64,000 bases of DNA, from assembly GCA_007570785.1 (NCBI GenBank), contig ML664161.1, positions 9,218,470-9,282,469 of the forward strand, read 5' to 3'. Both the position numbers and the translations under genes were made by a program. Source of the DNA: Antilocapra americana (lineage: Eukaryota; Chordata; Mammalia; Artiodactyla; Antilocapridae). Within the stretch, counting starts at the first letter, position 1. Each line of letters opens with the position of its first letter. Of this stretch, positions 1 to 12,425 are shown piece after piece. A model generated the notes under the pieces. The model was not told the DNA's origin. It ran no database searches and was given only the letters and a program-made list of their open reading frames with translations.

Positions 1-353
1 GCATGTTGGGTTCTCGTTACCGTCTTTCTAAATTCCATATATATGTATTAATATACTGTATTGTTGTTTTTGCTTCTGGCTTACTTCACTCTGGATAATG
101 GGCTCCAGTTTCGTCCATCTGAGTAGAATTGCTTCAACTGAATTTTTTTTAATGCTGAGTAATATTCCATTGTGTATATGTACCACAGCTTTCTTATCCA
201 TTCGTCAGTTGATGGGCATCTAGGTTGCTTCCATGTCCTGGCTATTGTAAACAATGCAGCGATGATGAACAATGGGGTACACGTGGCTCTTTCAATTCTG
301 GTTTCCTCGGTGTATATGCCCAGCAGTGGGATTGCTGGGTCATATGGCAGGAC
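1..353 (-). mobile_element. L1 LINE, 3' portion of a twin-primed insertion
   Basis: Read on the minus strand, this matches the end of ORF2 and the start of the 3' UTR of the full-length L1 elsewhere in the window (about 52202-52548). The rest of the 3' UTR and any poly(A) tail lie before position 1. At about 354 the homology switches to the opposite strand, so this is the 3' arm of a 5'-inverted L1. No reading frame here should be taken as a gene. Confidence 0.93.
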
Positions 354-826
354 TATTATGGGACCTAATTAAAATTAAAAGCTTTTGCACAACAAAGGAA
401 ACTATAAGCAAGGTGAAAAGACAGCCTTCAGAATGGGAGAAAATAATAGCCAATGAAGCAACAGACAAACAATTAATCTCAAAAATATACAAGCAACTCC
501 TGCAGCTCCATTCTAGAAAAATAAACAACCCAATTAAAAAGTGGGCCAAAGAACTTAACAGACATTTCTCCAAAGAAGATATAAAAATGGCTAACAAACA
601 CATGAAAAGATGCTCAACATCACTCATTATCAGAGAAATGCAAATCAAAACCACAATGAGGTACCACTTTACACCAGTCAGAATGGCTGTAATCCAAAAA
701 TCTACAAGCAATAAATGCTGGAGAGGATGTGGAGAAAAGGGAACCCTCTTACACTGTTGGTGGGAATGCAAACTAGTACAGCCACTATGGAAAACAGTGT
801 GGAGGTTCCTTAAAAAGCTGCAAAAA
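354..826 (+). mobile_element. L1 LINE, inverted 5' portion of the same insertion
   Basis: From about 358 the plus strand matches L1 ORF2 (about 51731-52196 of the full-length copy), including the zinc-knuckle-like C-terminal segment (C-x3-C-x7-H-x4-C). It ends near 823 in an A-run. The two arms are almost adjacent in L1 coordinates but face opposite ways, the signature of twin priming during target-primed reverse transcription. Confidence 0.92.
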
Positions 827-3506
827 AAAGGATATCTCTTTTTAAATTCCAGGTGAAACAAGCTGCTGTGTGTATAGCTTATTCCATCTGCTTTCAAGAG
901 CGCCCTCTGCTGGCTGTTTCCTTGAATTTTAAAAGTATTCTGTAGGCGCCAGGATTTCATTTGTTGACCAGATGTCTTTAATGAATTAGTAGAAAGAAAG
1001 GCATTGCGTGGGGGGTGGGCGGAGCGGGGGGGTGAGGGGGGCGGAGAACCAAAACAAACAAATTTTTGTCTTAAGAATATAAATAAACAAATAGATATAA
1101 TGGCACCAGGCATAATTTTAGGTCATTGAAAATACCACTATGTTTTAATTGTGACAACATAAAAACATTTGTTCAGCAAAAATTTATTGAGTGATTATTC
1201 CATGAGAGGCACTGTGTCAGGCACTGGAATTATAAAATTGATGCTGACATGACCCTGCATCAAGGATCCCACAGTCTTGTGAGAGAGTCAGACCCACTAA
1301 CTGGCAATCATCTGCCCTGTGTTGCGTGCAATATGGGGCCAGAGAAGAGACCGCTAAAAAATCCCAAGGAGGGAGGAGTTAGGACTGGCTTCCTGGAGCA
1401 GACTAGCAAAGGAAGACAAGGAAGGGCAAGGGCAAGTGAAGAGAAGAGTACTAGGTAAGAGAAACACGGTGTGTGTGCAGAACTGTACGTTGGTGTTGGC
1501 TGACTGCAGCCTAGCACCATATACAGGGCTTGCCAAGAGATGATGCGATATGACAGCACTTCTCAGCTCTTTTGGTCTCATAATTCTCTTATATTTATAA
1601 AAATTACTGAGGACCCCAAATAGCTGTTGTTCCTATGAACTTTATTGATGTTTAGTGAATTAGAAATTGAAACTGAGTTTTAAACATGTTGGATGAGCTA
1701 AAAATTCATTTGGGTTTTTCCATTACATTTTAAACAAAATTTTTGGCTAACTCAGTAGTTAATAATGTACTTAGTTATTACATCTTACCTTAAGCTATAG
1801 CCTATGGGGGAAAAAATTACTAAATTTCTCAAACACAAATGAGTGAGAAGTGTGGCATCGTTTTATGTGTTTACAAAACTTTTTAATGTCTGGCCTAACA
1901 GGAGCCATCTGGATTCTCATATTTGCCTCCACAGTCCATATATTAGACCATTGCATGTCAAGTTGCAGCTGGAAAACTCTACTCTTATGAAAGAAAAACA
2001 GTAACAAATAGCTAGTCTGGGTAGATAGTCCATGTGCGAAGATGGAGCTCTCAATGTGAAATATCTGGGAGGAACATTCCAAACAAGACACAAAATGTCA
2101 CCAGCCTCTCTCTCTAATAACAAAATCCTGGTGCTGAGTGACAGGGCTGAGCAATACATGTATGCCTACTGTAAATTATATTTACATTTCCATCCTCTGA
2201 AATCTTGGGACTGTCATGCTGATATCAGTATCTTCTAGATGTTTAAATAAGGAACCTGCTGGAAAATAAGAGATTTTTTTAAATGAGGGATTAAAAAAGA
2301 AAGATCACAAGAAAAACCAATACTAAAACACATACAGTGCATTTTAAATGCCCCAAAGGAGAACTGTTGGAACCATTAGTGGATCCCACCAGCAAAATAT
2401 AGCCACCCACCAGAGGTTTTGTTGGAGAAGATGAAAATAATTCTAATTGAATAGGCAAATCTAATTTACCCACACGTATGTGACTATTTAGAACCAAATC
2501 AAATGAATTATTTAAAAAAATTTTTTTTGTTAATTCCTATGATACTGAAGTAAACTGAGCATAGCAAACTCAATTGTGAAATTATTAGCTTTGCTTATAA
2601 TGTCAGGGTTAGTGTGAAAACTTGCCTTCAGTGGTATCAATACTTCTTTGGTTGAACTTGTTCAAATACAAATTCATATGCACTGTGATATACCCCTAAT
2701 GTGTATTGAAAGTCCTCAGATTGTTGCAGGGTCTACCTAATTTTTATGAATATTCTAGCCAGTTCAAGGCAGGTTTCCAGTATGAGCAGCACATACTGTA
2801 TCCAGACATGAAATGAATGCCATCAAGGAGGCCACTGAGCCCTTCTCAGTAATTGAAAGGGAGCTGGAGGAGTTCAGGGGGCAAAGATTTGCTCAGCATT
2901 GTGGCTAGGGACCTGGGATATAAAGAGAAAGGGAGATGGGAACCAGAAAATGAATGAGGGGAAGTAAAAGAGGTACATTCTCAGACAGAGACAGTTTATT
3001 TACAAACATGAATCAAATCAGATTTATACTTTCCTACCTCCACAGTGGATTTTCATCTTACAAAATAGATTGGCTACCAAAATCCTTCATAAAATCTGCT
3101 TTCCCCTTTGTAGTGAGAAATAAGCAAAAAGTCAAAGATTAAAAGATCATGCACAAAATATTATATTCCCCAATATAATTATACAAGTCTTTAATGTCTT
3201 CACAAATCAATGATAAAAGATTAACTAATTTATACTTCACTATATTTTGTAGCACTTTAAGATTTTTTCATCATATATTTATATTCACATTTCACAAACA
3301 ACATTATAAAGACTCTCCACTTCTTTTCTTAAAATGAGAAAACAAAGCCATAACACTTAAAAAAAATCAATTTTCAGAGCATAAACTTTTTTTTAATAAG
3401 AACAAATCTTAAACTCATTTCAACCCAAAATATCTTCAACATAAACTCTGTATGTTTCCCAAGGGAATTCTTAGCACTCAGAGTTTGGTTGGTTTAGCTC
3501 TCTTGT
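827..3506. other. Non-coding flank 3' of NCEH1, no gene seen
   Basis: No coding pattern stands out. A very G-rich patch lies at about 1008-1045. Around 1170-1280 the sequence resembles an old dispersed repeat (a degenerate 'attgagtgattattcc...aggcactg' type motif). The remainder is AT-rich sequence in which I recognise nothing. Confidence 0.5.
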
Positions 3507-3716
3507 GGGCTTCCCTGGTGGCTCAGTGGTAAAGAATCCACCTGTCAGTGCAGGAGACGTGGGTTCAATCCCTGGGTCAGGAAGATCCCCTGGAGGAAAT
3601 GGTTATCCACTCCAGTATTGTTGCCTGGGAAATCCCATGGACAGAGGAGCCTGGTGGGCTACAGTCCGTGGGGTCACAAAGAGAGTTGGACATTACTTAG
3701 TGACTAAACAACAATA
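3507..3716 (+). mobile_element. Bov-tA SINE
   Basis: It starts with the gggcttccctggtggctcag head and has a pol III B-box-like gggttcaatccctgg in the tRNA-Glu-like part. The BovB-derived tail (ccactccagtattgttgcc, then cacaaagagagttggacat) follows. It is a full-length plus-strand copy. Confidence 0.95.
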
Positions 3717-3842
3717 AGCCTCTCTCGCATCTAGTGGTTCTTGTGTATCATGATTCCTAATTATTATTTCAAGGAAAATTTCAAGGAAGACCTTCAAGCA
3801 AGGTGGGATACAGAATAAGTCATTATCACAAACATAAAGGCT

Positions 3843-3967
3843 TTATTTATTTTTGACCTTGCCACATGGCTTGCAGGATCTTATTTCCCCCAACCAGAGA
3901 TCAAACCCAGGCCATGGCAGTGAAAGGGCCAAATTGCAATCACTGGAACACCATGGAATTCCCAATA
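3843..3967 (-). mobile_element. CHR-type tRNA-derived SINE
   Basis: The minus strand reads gggaattccatggtgttcca at its head, followed by a degenerate B box and a catcctgcaag-like body. The tail shows as tttatttattttt on the plus strand. It lacks the BovB-derived tail of Bov-tA, which points to the CHR family. Confidence 0.75.
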
Positions 3968-5562
3968 TAAGCTTTAATGAAACTCGAGATGCTTCATCAG
4001 AAACAGTGCTTGACCCCCTTTTCCTTTCACTCCCTCTTTTCATCTGAGAGAGCCCTTCGGAGATCTAGAAGGGCTAGATTTGTTGTCTGTAGTTACTACA
4101 AAATTTGGCTCACAACTTTGGAAGGAAATGCCATTTTAAGGAATTTTGTGCATGTATTATATTTTCTTTGCTTCCCTAGAGATGGATAACTTCAAAATAA
4201 GATCCAAACATTGGTTCCTTCAAATGATATAAAAAAGAATAGTATTAAACGGGGAGGTTAGCTATCATAGAATAAGAACTAAAGTCCAAGTGTTTTAGGA
4301 AAAAAAAATTGATCCTGCATATGTCTGTGTATATGGAATAATGACCTACGAAACAAAACACTGTTGAAGAAGAAGCCAATACAATTTGCCAGTATGACAA
4401 AATGGTTGGAATGTATAATTGGAAGATACCTCAAAAAGTTGTAAAATTCTCTGATTTTAGAGGACAGGGTAAAAAGGCCCAGAGATGGTAAGTGACTTGC
4501 CTGAGTCCATTAGCAGGTTAATCTGTGTGATTGTTTTTATACACACATAGGCACACGCACATATACTCACTGTTGCATTTACTTCCGTACATAAAATGCT
4601 CATAACTCAAATAATAAATGAACAATAAATATGCAGATTCTCATTTGTTATTTCATCCTCATAAGTAGGAAATACCTATCTTCCAAATGAGTAAAAAGGT
4701 TCTACTTTCTTTCCACTGGTGGATTTACTGTATCAAGGCTTGGCTGTATGTCTGCTTTCTGCAGTGCCTGTAAGAAGCACAGATTGGAGTAGTAGGAAGA
4801 GTGGCAGGAAGGAGCAAAAACATAGTCAAGTTGAATCAGAATCGGAGCTTCTTTCTGTGCCAAAGATGTCCCACTGGCAGTGAAGGCTTCACGTGAAATG
4901 AAACTTGGGCTATTGTAACTTCAGACCTAGCTGGAAGGCGATAATGAAGGGTATCACCACAAGGGTGTGAAGTAGCTCCTCCAACCACAGAGAGAAGAAA
5001 TGACCAGTGCGTATCTCACCTAAGTTACTGAACTCTAAACTTAGATGACTTTACTAGGTGTAATCATAACGTCTAATTATTTTAATTTGTTATGAATATA
5101 AACATCAAAATATTTAGGCCTTATATTCAATATAGAGTAATATTAATAGCTATTTTACCTCTTTCCATAAAATAACTTGTGGATAGAATTCTAAAGTCAC
5201 TTTTTTAAACCTTAAGGTAGTTTTTTAGAAAACATCATTATCTTTAATATCCTTTACTGACTTTAACCTGAAAAATCTTATTTAGCTATATATATTAACA
5301 TTAAATAACTTAAAAAAATAAATGATACATTATATATACCAAAATAGCCCCATTTTAAAGCTACGCAAGTGAAAAGGTTGAGTTTTCAAGAATAAACTAG
5401 ACCCTCTAAAGGCATTTTCATAATTTTAATATTAAATGTATCCTCTTCTCTGACTATGCCAAATATATACACACTATTCTTAGTAACTTATGTCAGATGT
5501 AGCCATTATGAAAACATTGGGTTGGTTCATTTGTCTATTTTTACTTGTTCTGTAAAAGGACA
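3968..5562. other. AT-rich non-coding DNA, 3' flank or distal 3' UTR of NCEH1
   Basis: No gene is recognised. A short MIR-like core (taagtgacttgcctgag) lies near 4490-4515. The rest looks like ordinary AT-rich sequence. Part of it could be NCEH1 3' UTR if a distal poly(A) site is used. Confidence 0.4.
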
Positions 5563-6308
5563 TTTATTCTAAATTTAAATAAATTTGCTCCCAGAAGATC
5601 TCCCCCAGGGAGATGGCATAACCAAAAAACAACAGTGTGCAGATATCCAGTGCATGCAACCTCATATTTTCTAATAATAGTGGTAGAAAGTAACTTTCAA
5701 GTATTATCATAATCCAACTGGACTTACAGATAGCTATCATATAAATTAACACTGTAAAGGAAGAAAGTCATCTGAGAAACTTGTCCTTGCTAGAACAGCT
5801 TTGCCAAAATTCCCATAGGAAACAAAGCCACCCATCCATAAAGAACAGAGGGCATTTGGTACCCAGCACTGACCTTGAAGTACACATATTTAACACTGCT
5901 CTAACTCAAAGTAAACTCTAGCAAGTTGAAGAAGAGCCCACATTTTCTATACTCATTAAAGGTCATCCACAGTAGGTAGAGTTTCTTCTAAAAAAAACTT
6001 GACGGAGGCAAGACCCAAGCCTAATTCCAGCTCCTAATCCTGCTGTCTGTAGCTGTGGGCATTAGTAGTAATTTGGTTAAAACATGAACAGAGAGACTGG
6101 CCCACTTAGAGAACCAGATACAGATGTTTTTGCACTTATGTTACTCAAAAGCATTTCTTAAAATTAAGTTAACATGAAGTCTTCAAGGAATAGAGATTCC
6201 ATAATTCATAAGTAACAAGAGGAAATTAGTCGACTCAAGAGTGAATGTCTTTCCAAAGCAGGTGCGGGAGGTCAGGAGGGGCTCAAGCTTTTCAGAAATC
6301 TCACTCCT
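5563..6308 (-). other. NCEH1: Presumed NCEH1 3' UTR (proximal part)
   Basis: This repeat-free sequence runs directly on from the NCEH1 stop codon on the minus strand. A candidate AATAAA signal reads on the minus strand at 5568-5563. The true cleavage site is not proven and the UTR may be longer. Confidence 0.4.
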
Positions 6309-6926
6309 TCACAGGTTTTGATCCAGCCACTTGATGTAACTATTCCTAGTCCGAATTCCCACTGAGAAGTTGGTCGGCCAGCTGGTGAAAATCATGCACC
6401 CGTGGAAGCCATCCTCAAAGTGATCCAGGGTCACCTCCACCCCCGCACTCTCCAAACGCTTTGCATACATGATTCCGTCGTCTCTTAGGACATCGTGCTC
6501 ACAGGTCAGAATATAGGTCTTTGGGAGGTGCTGCAGGACCACCTGGTCTGCAATGAGTGGGGCTGAGCGGGCATCTAGCAGCTGAGGGATCTCCTGGACA
6601 ATCCTGGAGTTGCCAGTAGTCTGCATGACAGGCTTGTAGTTCTTTGTGATGGAAGTGGGCAAGAGCGATGTCCAGTTTAGACGGGCCCTGAGGGCAGAAG
6701 CCTCATCCACATCCAGTGACGTGTGATTGTTGACTATCATTGCCTGGACAAAGTCGTAGTTGCCATTGAAGTAGTCCACCCAGTACTTCACCATGACATA
6801 CCGGGGCAGAATGGGGGTGTCCATATTTTGCTGATAAGAGGGTGTATTAAAATCTAAAGCTTGAAGAACTGGATAAATTAAAGCTTGCACTTTGAGCTTG
6901 TTTTTTAGGTTGGTATCTTGATTAAA
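6309..6926 (-). CDS. NCEH1: NCEH1 terminal coding exon (exon 5)
   Basis: This exon encodes residues 204-408 of neutral cholesterol ester hydrolase 1, an ER membrane serine hydrolase of the hormone-sensitive-lipase/AADAC family. The enzyme hydrolyses cholesteryl esters in macrophages and 2-acetyl monoalkylglycerol ether. The acceptor is a pyrimidine tract plus CAG just above 6926, phase 0, and the frame opens FNQDTNL. The catalytic Asp ([10 protein letters not shown], residue 348) and His (EDGFHGC, residue 378) are present. Three N-glycosylation sequons are kept: NHT at 270, NWT at 287 and NFS at 389. The protein ends IKWLDQNL then TGA at 6309-6311. The frame is open throughout and very close to human NCEH1, so I take it as a functional exon. 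Residue numbers assume the usual 46-residue exon 1, which is not in this window. Confidence 0.97.
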   Translation of the reverse strand, partial: FNQDTNLKNKLKVQALIYPVLQALDFNTPSYQQNMDTPILPRYVMVKYWVDYFNGNYDFVQAMIVNNHTSLDVDEASALRARLNWTSLLPTSITKNYKPVMQTTGNSRIVQEIPQLLDARSAPLIADQVVLQHLPKTYILTCEHDVLRDDGIMYAKRLESAGVEVTLDHFEDGFHGCMIFTSWPTNFSVGIRTRNSYIKWLDQNL

Positions 6927-8616
6927 CTGGAGAAGAAAAAGCAAACGCATTATTTCATTTCACTTTGAATGGCCACCACCATCACCACCACCCTTCAAGC
7001 TGTTGGATATTTACTAAGAAAGGTGTGATATTTGCAACTCATAGTTTTGAGTGAACACTTTGAAAGTGCATGATCTCTTAGGTCTTTAAACACCCGTCAA
7101 CACTCTGTATCTATCCTTTGGCATAATACTCATCATGCTGGGTGTTATGGATGGATAGTTTTGTATTCCCAAGAAAGGCCCCAAAAGGCAGTCCGAAAAA
7201 ACTACTCTGACTCTTCCAGAGGAGGCGGGTATGAAAAGCTAAATGAACAGATGATGGGACTCCAAAGTCTTTTCATAGGACCTCAGGGTCTCTTCTCTGA
7301 TGAGCCTAGAGGCCTCATGGCTGAGGGGGGGGGGGCGGAATTTAAATCATGCTGGCAGCACACCTTCCACTGTACTTCATGAGTGTGTGTCTGATAGTGC
7401 AACTGAGATGGGAATGTGACCGACCCCTTACCACTGCAGAGCTCCATTCCCCCAGGTCTCCCCAAAATGCAAAACTATTGCCTCATTTTGTAAGTCTAGT
7501 GTCTAAAATGATATATTTTTTACATAACATCTAAAAGGCAGCTAACTAGGTCACTGTGTTTCACAGGCTCCTAAACAATCTTCAAGATAACTTTAGCCAA
7601 ACAATTTTGTTTCACAACAGAATTTAGAACCCCATCCTGAGGGAAGATGTAATTGCTCTGTAAAAGCAATTCTTAATATGTGCCAAGAACTGTACTTACA
7701 TCATCTCACTAAGTCCTGGCAACAACCCTTCATTCAGATGGCATGATCCTCATTTTCCTGAGACCTGCTCAAAGCCGCAGAGCTCCCCTAGGGGGGCCTG
7801 GATTCCACCCAGTTCTGTCTGGTTTTCAAGCCCATGATTCTCTCCCCAGTGCACCAGGACATGTGGATAGCAAACTCACCAGTGCCAAGCAGAGAACTAA
7901 GTTCTTTAATTACAGCAAAAGAGAAAAAATCAGGACATACCATAAATGAAAAGGCAGATGCTATTTGAGAACGCCAAAAGAAATTTGGAGGTAAGAAGAC
8001 AGAAATGCTGTTCTTAAATTATTTAACCCATAAGAGGGAAAAAAAATGTACTTATCTTTGAATTTACACAGCTGCCCAAAATTGGGGATGCCATTAGAGC
8101 TAGACAAAATTTAATCAAGTAAAACTCAGATTAACATATATTTTAACATTCAAAGTGGCTGAACCACTTTAACGTTAAAAGTTAACATTTAACTTTTTCT
8201 TTTATATTAACAAACATTAAAAATTTTTTTTTAATTTGGCTCACAGTTTAAGGAAACAATCTTAGCAATTGAAACATAAGCAAAAATAATCCAAGTACAG
8301 CATGGAAAAGGAGCAGAGGATACTTAATTTCCATGCATATCCCTGAGGGGCAAGGGTAGGATGCTAAAAGCTCTCCTCTCTCATTAATTGTAATCAGGGC
8401 CTTTCCAAGGACTCAGAGATGACACTTCTTTCAATGACCTATTTTCCTACTTCAGAAAGATCTCTGAGAACTTTCCAAGTGCAGTCATCTCAATAACTTG
8501 GCCCCCGAGTAACCAGCCTACCCGGCAAGGCCTTTGCCATGCCTAGTGGGCATGTGCTGTCTGCTGAACATTAACATGCACCCTCCTTTCACCAGCGCCT
8601 CAGGGATCTCTGTTAC
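6927..8616 (-). other. NCEH1 intron 4
   Basis: This 1.69 kb intron lies between exons 4 and 5, with a GTAACA donor at 8616-8611 and a CAG acceptor at 6929-6927 on the minus strand. It holds an 11-G homopolymer at 7325-7335 and AT-rich sequence around 8040-8240. I see no gene or young repeat inside. Confidence 0.85.
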
Positions 8617-8788
8617 CTGTTGGCCCAGGGCAGCTGCCAAATTCCCACCAGCACTGTCACCAGAAATGCCAACTCTGCCTGGGTCAACTGAATACTTGTG
8701 TAAGACTTCTGGCTGCAGGAAGTACTTCGTGGCACGTACAACATCGTGAATTTGCTCAGGAAAATAAACCTTTGGAACTAGCCTGTAT
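8617..8788 (-). CDS. NCEH1: NCEH1 exon 4
   Basis: This 172-nt exon completes codon 146 (Glu) with its first base and then encodes residues 147-203, from [12 protein letters not shown] to AALGQQ. It carries the nucleophile elbow GDSAGG with the catalytic Ser at residue 191. Together with HGGG in exon 2 and Asp348/His378 in exon 5 this completes the hydrolase active site. The acceptor is TTCACAG at 8795-8789 and the donor GTAACA begins at 8616. The phases match exon 3 (two bases carried) and exon 5 (phase 0). No stop or frameshift is present. Confidence 0.97.
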
Positions 8789-8954
8789 CTGTGAAGAAAA
8801 CACAAAGTCTTTACAGGCCTTTTAAAGGTTAAAGGGAAACTGGTTCTTTTGAAGCCATGAACAAACAGGTAAGGATTTATAATAAATATAAAAAAACCAT
8901 TTTCATACAATTCAAGTGCTTAGTTTAAAAAATGTAATGATTTTGTCATATATG

Positions 8955-9040
8955 TATGGCTGAGTTCCTTCATTGTTCACCTGAAACCATCACAACATTG
9001 TTAATCACCTAAACCCCAATACAAAATAAACAGTTTACCA
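8955..9040 (+). mobile_element. L1 3'-end fragment (older ruminant L1)
   Basis: The plus strand has the characteristic L1 3' terminus: tatggctgag..., ttcacctgaaaccatcacaa, cattgttaatc, caatacaaaataaacagttt. It is a short 5'-truncated remnant. Confidence 0.7.
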
Positions 9041-9679
9041 AAAATGCAATGATTTTGTAATAGTAATTTTTTCTATCAGTCACCAAACCAAACAAGCAAA
9101 ACAAAAATCTACAGCTATCACCAAGGAAGATAACAAAACTTTGAAGTAAAAGGCAGATGTTGATTATTAAAATACAGAGAGAACCACAGCAGATTCTGGA
9201 ATACTGTTTCTGGAACTCAGTGTTCCATTCACAACACTTCTGGGTTAGAAGGTGACTCAGCAGCACCAACCACTTCATTGGTCTCATGTTTATTGAGCCC
9301 ACATGGTATTTTTCATGACTTACTTGTTAAATAAAATCATACTCCAATAAAGAGGTCAGGCCTGCCTGACATTAAGCCCAAGCAATGTGTTTGCTCCTTG
9401 GAAGGTTGAAACTAAAATATCAGCTGTCAACCAGCAAAAGGGAAATCAAGTTTCCAGAAGGCCCATGGCAGGCCCTCTGGGACACTTCTGAGGCCTCTTC
9501 TACCACCTTACTTTTCAAGATTAGAGACCCTTTGGAATTCTACTCTGTGCACTTAGTTAAGACTGATATTCCCTAAAAGCCCCAAGAATCTTGGCTTTGT
9601 CAAATGCCCTTCTTGTGATGTTATCTTATGAATCCATTAGTAGTCTCAGCTTGGAGCATCCCAAGGTCTCCACCCTCCT

Positions 9680-9990
9680 TTCCTTGTTTATTATTTCTCA
9701 CTCATCCTATAAGTTTTACTTGAGAGTTTGTTTCCTCCAAGAAGCCTTCCTTGAGTATAAATCCACTTGCTTCTGGAGCTGAGCTGGCAACCATTCCTTG
9801 ATAATTCTATGTGCTGGGGTATATTGCTGTTTATGACTTCTTTCTGTATTTCCTCTTAAGAGTGTGTTCTCTGATATCAGGGACTGTGTGTTTCCAGTGT
9901 ATATTTATCAATATGCTGAGCATACAATCATCCATCTAGTAAAATTTTTTTGAGTATTAATATATCTTCATTTTGCAAATGAAGAAACTG
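9680..9990 (+). repeat. Probable L2-type ancient LINE 3' fragment
   Basis: Motifs such as tcctccaagaagccttcctt, and a later ctctgatatcagggactgtg, resemble the L2 3' region. The match is diverged and judged by eye only. Confidence 0.45.
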
Positions 9991-10199
9991 AGGCATAGAA
10001 ATCTATTTAACTCATAAAAAAATCAAACACCAATCAAAATAAGGTAGGATAGAAACCAATTACTTAATTAAAATCTAATAATAGTCAGTTAATACTCAAG
10101 TCTTTTGGTTTCAAATTTATAATTAGCATATTTATTCTAAGAAACTAGCTTTTTCTATACTACTCTACACAGGCCATTCATTTCCCCCATCTAAATACC

Positions 10200-11475
10200 A
10201 GTTCAGTTCAGTCGCTCAGTCGTGTCCGACTCTTTGCGACCCCATGAATCGAAGCACTCCAGGCTTCCCTGTCCATCACCAACTCCCGGAGTCCACCCAA
10301 ACGCATGTTCATCAAGTCGGTGATGCCATCCAGCCATCTCACCCTCTGTTTTCCCCTTCTCTTCCTGCCCACAATCCTTTCCAGCATCAGGGTCTTTTCC
10401 AATGGGTCAACTCTTCACATGAGGTGGCCAAAGTATTGGAGTTTCAGCTTCAACATCAGTCCTTCCAATGAACACCCAGGACTGATCTCCTTTAGGATGG
10501 ACTTGTTGGATCTCCTTGCAGTCCAAGGGACGCTCAAGAGTCTTCTCCAACACCACAGTTCAAAAGCATCAATTTGTTGGCGCTCAGCTTTCCTCACTGT
10601 CCAACTCTCATATCCATACATAACTACTGGAAAAACCATAGCCTTGACTAGATGAACCTTTGTTGACAAGTAATGTCTCTGCTTTTTAATATGCTGTCTA
10701 AGTTGACCATAACTTTCCTTCCAAGGAGTAAGTGTCTTTTAATTTCATGGTGGCAGTCACCATCTGCAGTGATTTTGGAGCACAAAAAGATAAAATCTGA
10801 CACTGTTTCCCCATCTATTTGCCATGAAGTGATGGGACCAGATGCCATGATCTTAGTTTTCTGAATGTTGAGCTTTAAGCCAACCTTTTCATTTTCCTCT
10901 TTCACTTTCATCAAGAGGCTTTTTAGTTCCTCTTCACTTTCTGCCATTAAGGGTGGTGTCATCTGCATATCTGAGGTTATTGATATTTCTCCCAAGAATC
11001 TTGATTCCAGCTTGTGCTTTTTCCAGCCCAGCGTTTCTCACGATGTACTCTGCATATAAGTTAAATAAGCAGGGTGACAATATACAGCTTTGCCATCCTC
11101 CTTTTCCTGTTTGGAACCAGTCTGTTGTTTCATGTCCAGTTCTAACTGTTGCTTCCTGACCTGCATACAGATTTCTCAAGAGGCAGGTCAGGTGGTCTGG
11201 TATTCCCATCTCTTTCAGAATTTTCCACAGTTTATTGTGATCCACACAGTCAAAGGCTTTGGCATAGTCAATAAAGCAGAAATAGATGTTTTTCTAGAAC
11301 TCTCTTGCTTTTTTGATGATCCAGTGGATATTGGCAATTTGAGCTCTGGTTCCTCTGCCTTTTCTAAAACCAACTTGAATGTCTGGAAGTTCATGGTTCA
11401 TGTATTGCTGAAGCCTGGCTTAGACAATTTTGAGCTTTACTTTACTAGCGTGTGAGATGAGTGCAATTGTGATAT
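10200..11475 (-). mobile_element. BovB (RTE) LINE, 5'-truncated
   Basis: The minus strand encodes broken stretches of the BovB reverse transcriptase. These include LRYADD of the catalytic core (about 10950), VFPVVMYGYESWTVRKAE, and the C-terminal GKQRVRWLDGITD. The 3' end is at 10200, where the plus strand begins cagttcagtcgctcagtcgt. Frameshifts split the frame and the 5' part is missing, so the copy is dead. Confidence 0.95.
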
Positions 11476-11503
11476 ATAGTTAATTAAATATCTTGACATT
11501 CTG

Positions 11504-11620
11504 GGAATTCTCTGGTACTCTGCTGGTTAGGATGCCATGCTTCCATTTCAGGGGGCACAGGTTCAATCCTTGGTCAGGGAACTAAGGTCCCAAAAGCTAC
11601 ACAGTGTAGCCACCAAAAAA
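11504..11620 (+). mobile_element. CHR-type SINE with target site duplication
   Basis: The body runs gggaattctctggt... caggttcaatccttgg (B box)... ggtcagggaactaaggtccc, ending in an A-run. It is flanked by 14-bp direct repeats ATCTTGACATTCTG at 11490-11503 and 11621-11634. Confidence 0.88.
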
Positions 11621-11634
11621 ATCTTGACATTCTG

Positions 11635-12297
11635 TGCAGACACAATCAAATCAACAAATATTTGTGAAATACTTTGATAAATAGTGAATGTATAGGTTGG
11701 TCTTACAGGTATTACTACATTTTAAAACATAAAATGCAACAAGAAATTCCCTTAGTGGTTGCCCTGTAACAGATAAAATAAGTTTTCTAATTTCTTTTCT
11801 ACTTTTCCATCTGTGATGATCAAGTAATCATCTGAAATTATTTTTCTCCAATTGATTTTCACAGTGCCTTAGTGAAGCTCCCACATCTTTGGTTCCTTTA
11901 TTAATGATGGGTGATAGAAGGAGTACACCACTTTGTCCAATAGGTGGAGTCATCTCATATGATTCTATTTACCATCAGTGCTGGGCTGAGGTTTCCATTT
12001 TTTAATTTCATTATTACCAAGCTGAATTCTTAATTCTTTTAATGAAATAAGAACAAATGCACTTTATGACTCAAGGTGTGAAAATAAAGGCCGTTTTGTC
12101 TCAGAAGGATTCCAGATAGCATGAGAGGCTGTCTTCCTGGTGGCCCATGGGGTGAGAACATATTTTGCTATGTTCTGAACATACATGTGAATCAAATGTT
12201 CAGATGTTGTTTCACCAAAGATTTTAGTGACTTTTGAACCAAGAGGGACTGATAATGTAAAAACCATTGTACTGCCTCAAATCTTATGAGCTGATTA
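11635..12297. other. NCEH1 intron 3 sequence, nothing recognised
   Basis: This is intronic sequence without a coding pattern or a repeat I can name. Confidence 0.5.
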
Positions 12298-12425
12298 ATG
12301 GTGTTAAGTCGCTTCAGTCGCGCCCAACTCTTTGTGACCCCACAGACTGTAGCCTGCCAGGCTCCTCTGTACGTGGGATTCTCTAGGCAATACTTGAGGG
12401 GGTTTGCCATTTCTTCCTCCAGTTG
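12298..12425 (-). mobile_element. Bov-tA/Bov-A SINE, truncated
   Basis: The plus strand shows the BovB-derived tail (gtcgcttcagtcgcgcccaa, actgtagcctgccaggctcc) followed by part of the body. The tRNA-like head is missing, so the copy is partial and in minus orientation. Confidence 0.88.

Noticed and set aside
272..856. 194-residue open frame as a gene
   Set aside because: It is a chimera across the L1 inversion joint followed by L1 ORF2 C-terminal sequence.
1008..1045. G-rich patch as a CpG promoter
   Set aside because: It is a G-run low-complexity tract with few CpG dinucleotides, next to an L1 insertion.
3507..3600. tRNA-like A and B boxes in the Bov-tA elements as tRNA genes
   Set aside because: They are the tRNA-derived heads of SINEs. 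No cloverleaf with an intact acceptor stem is present.
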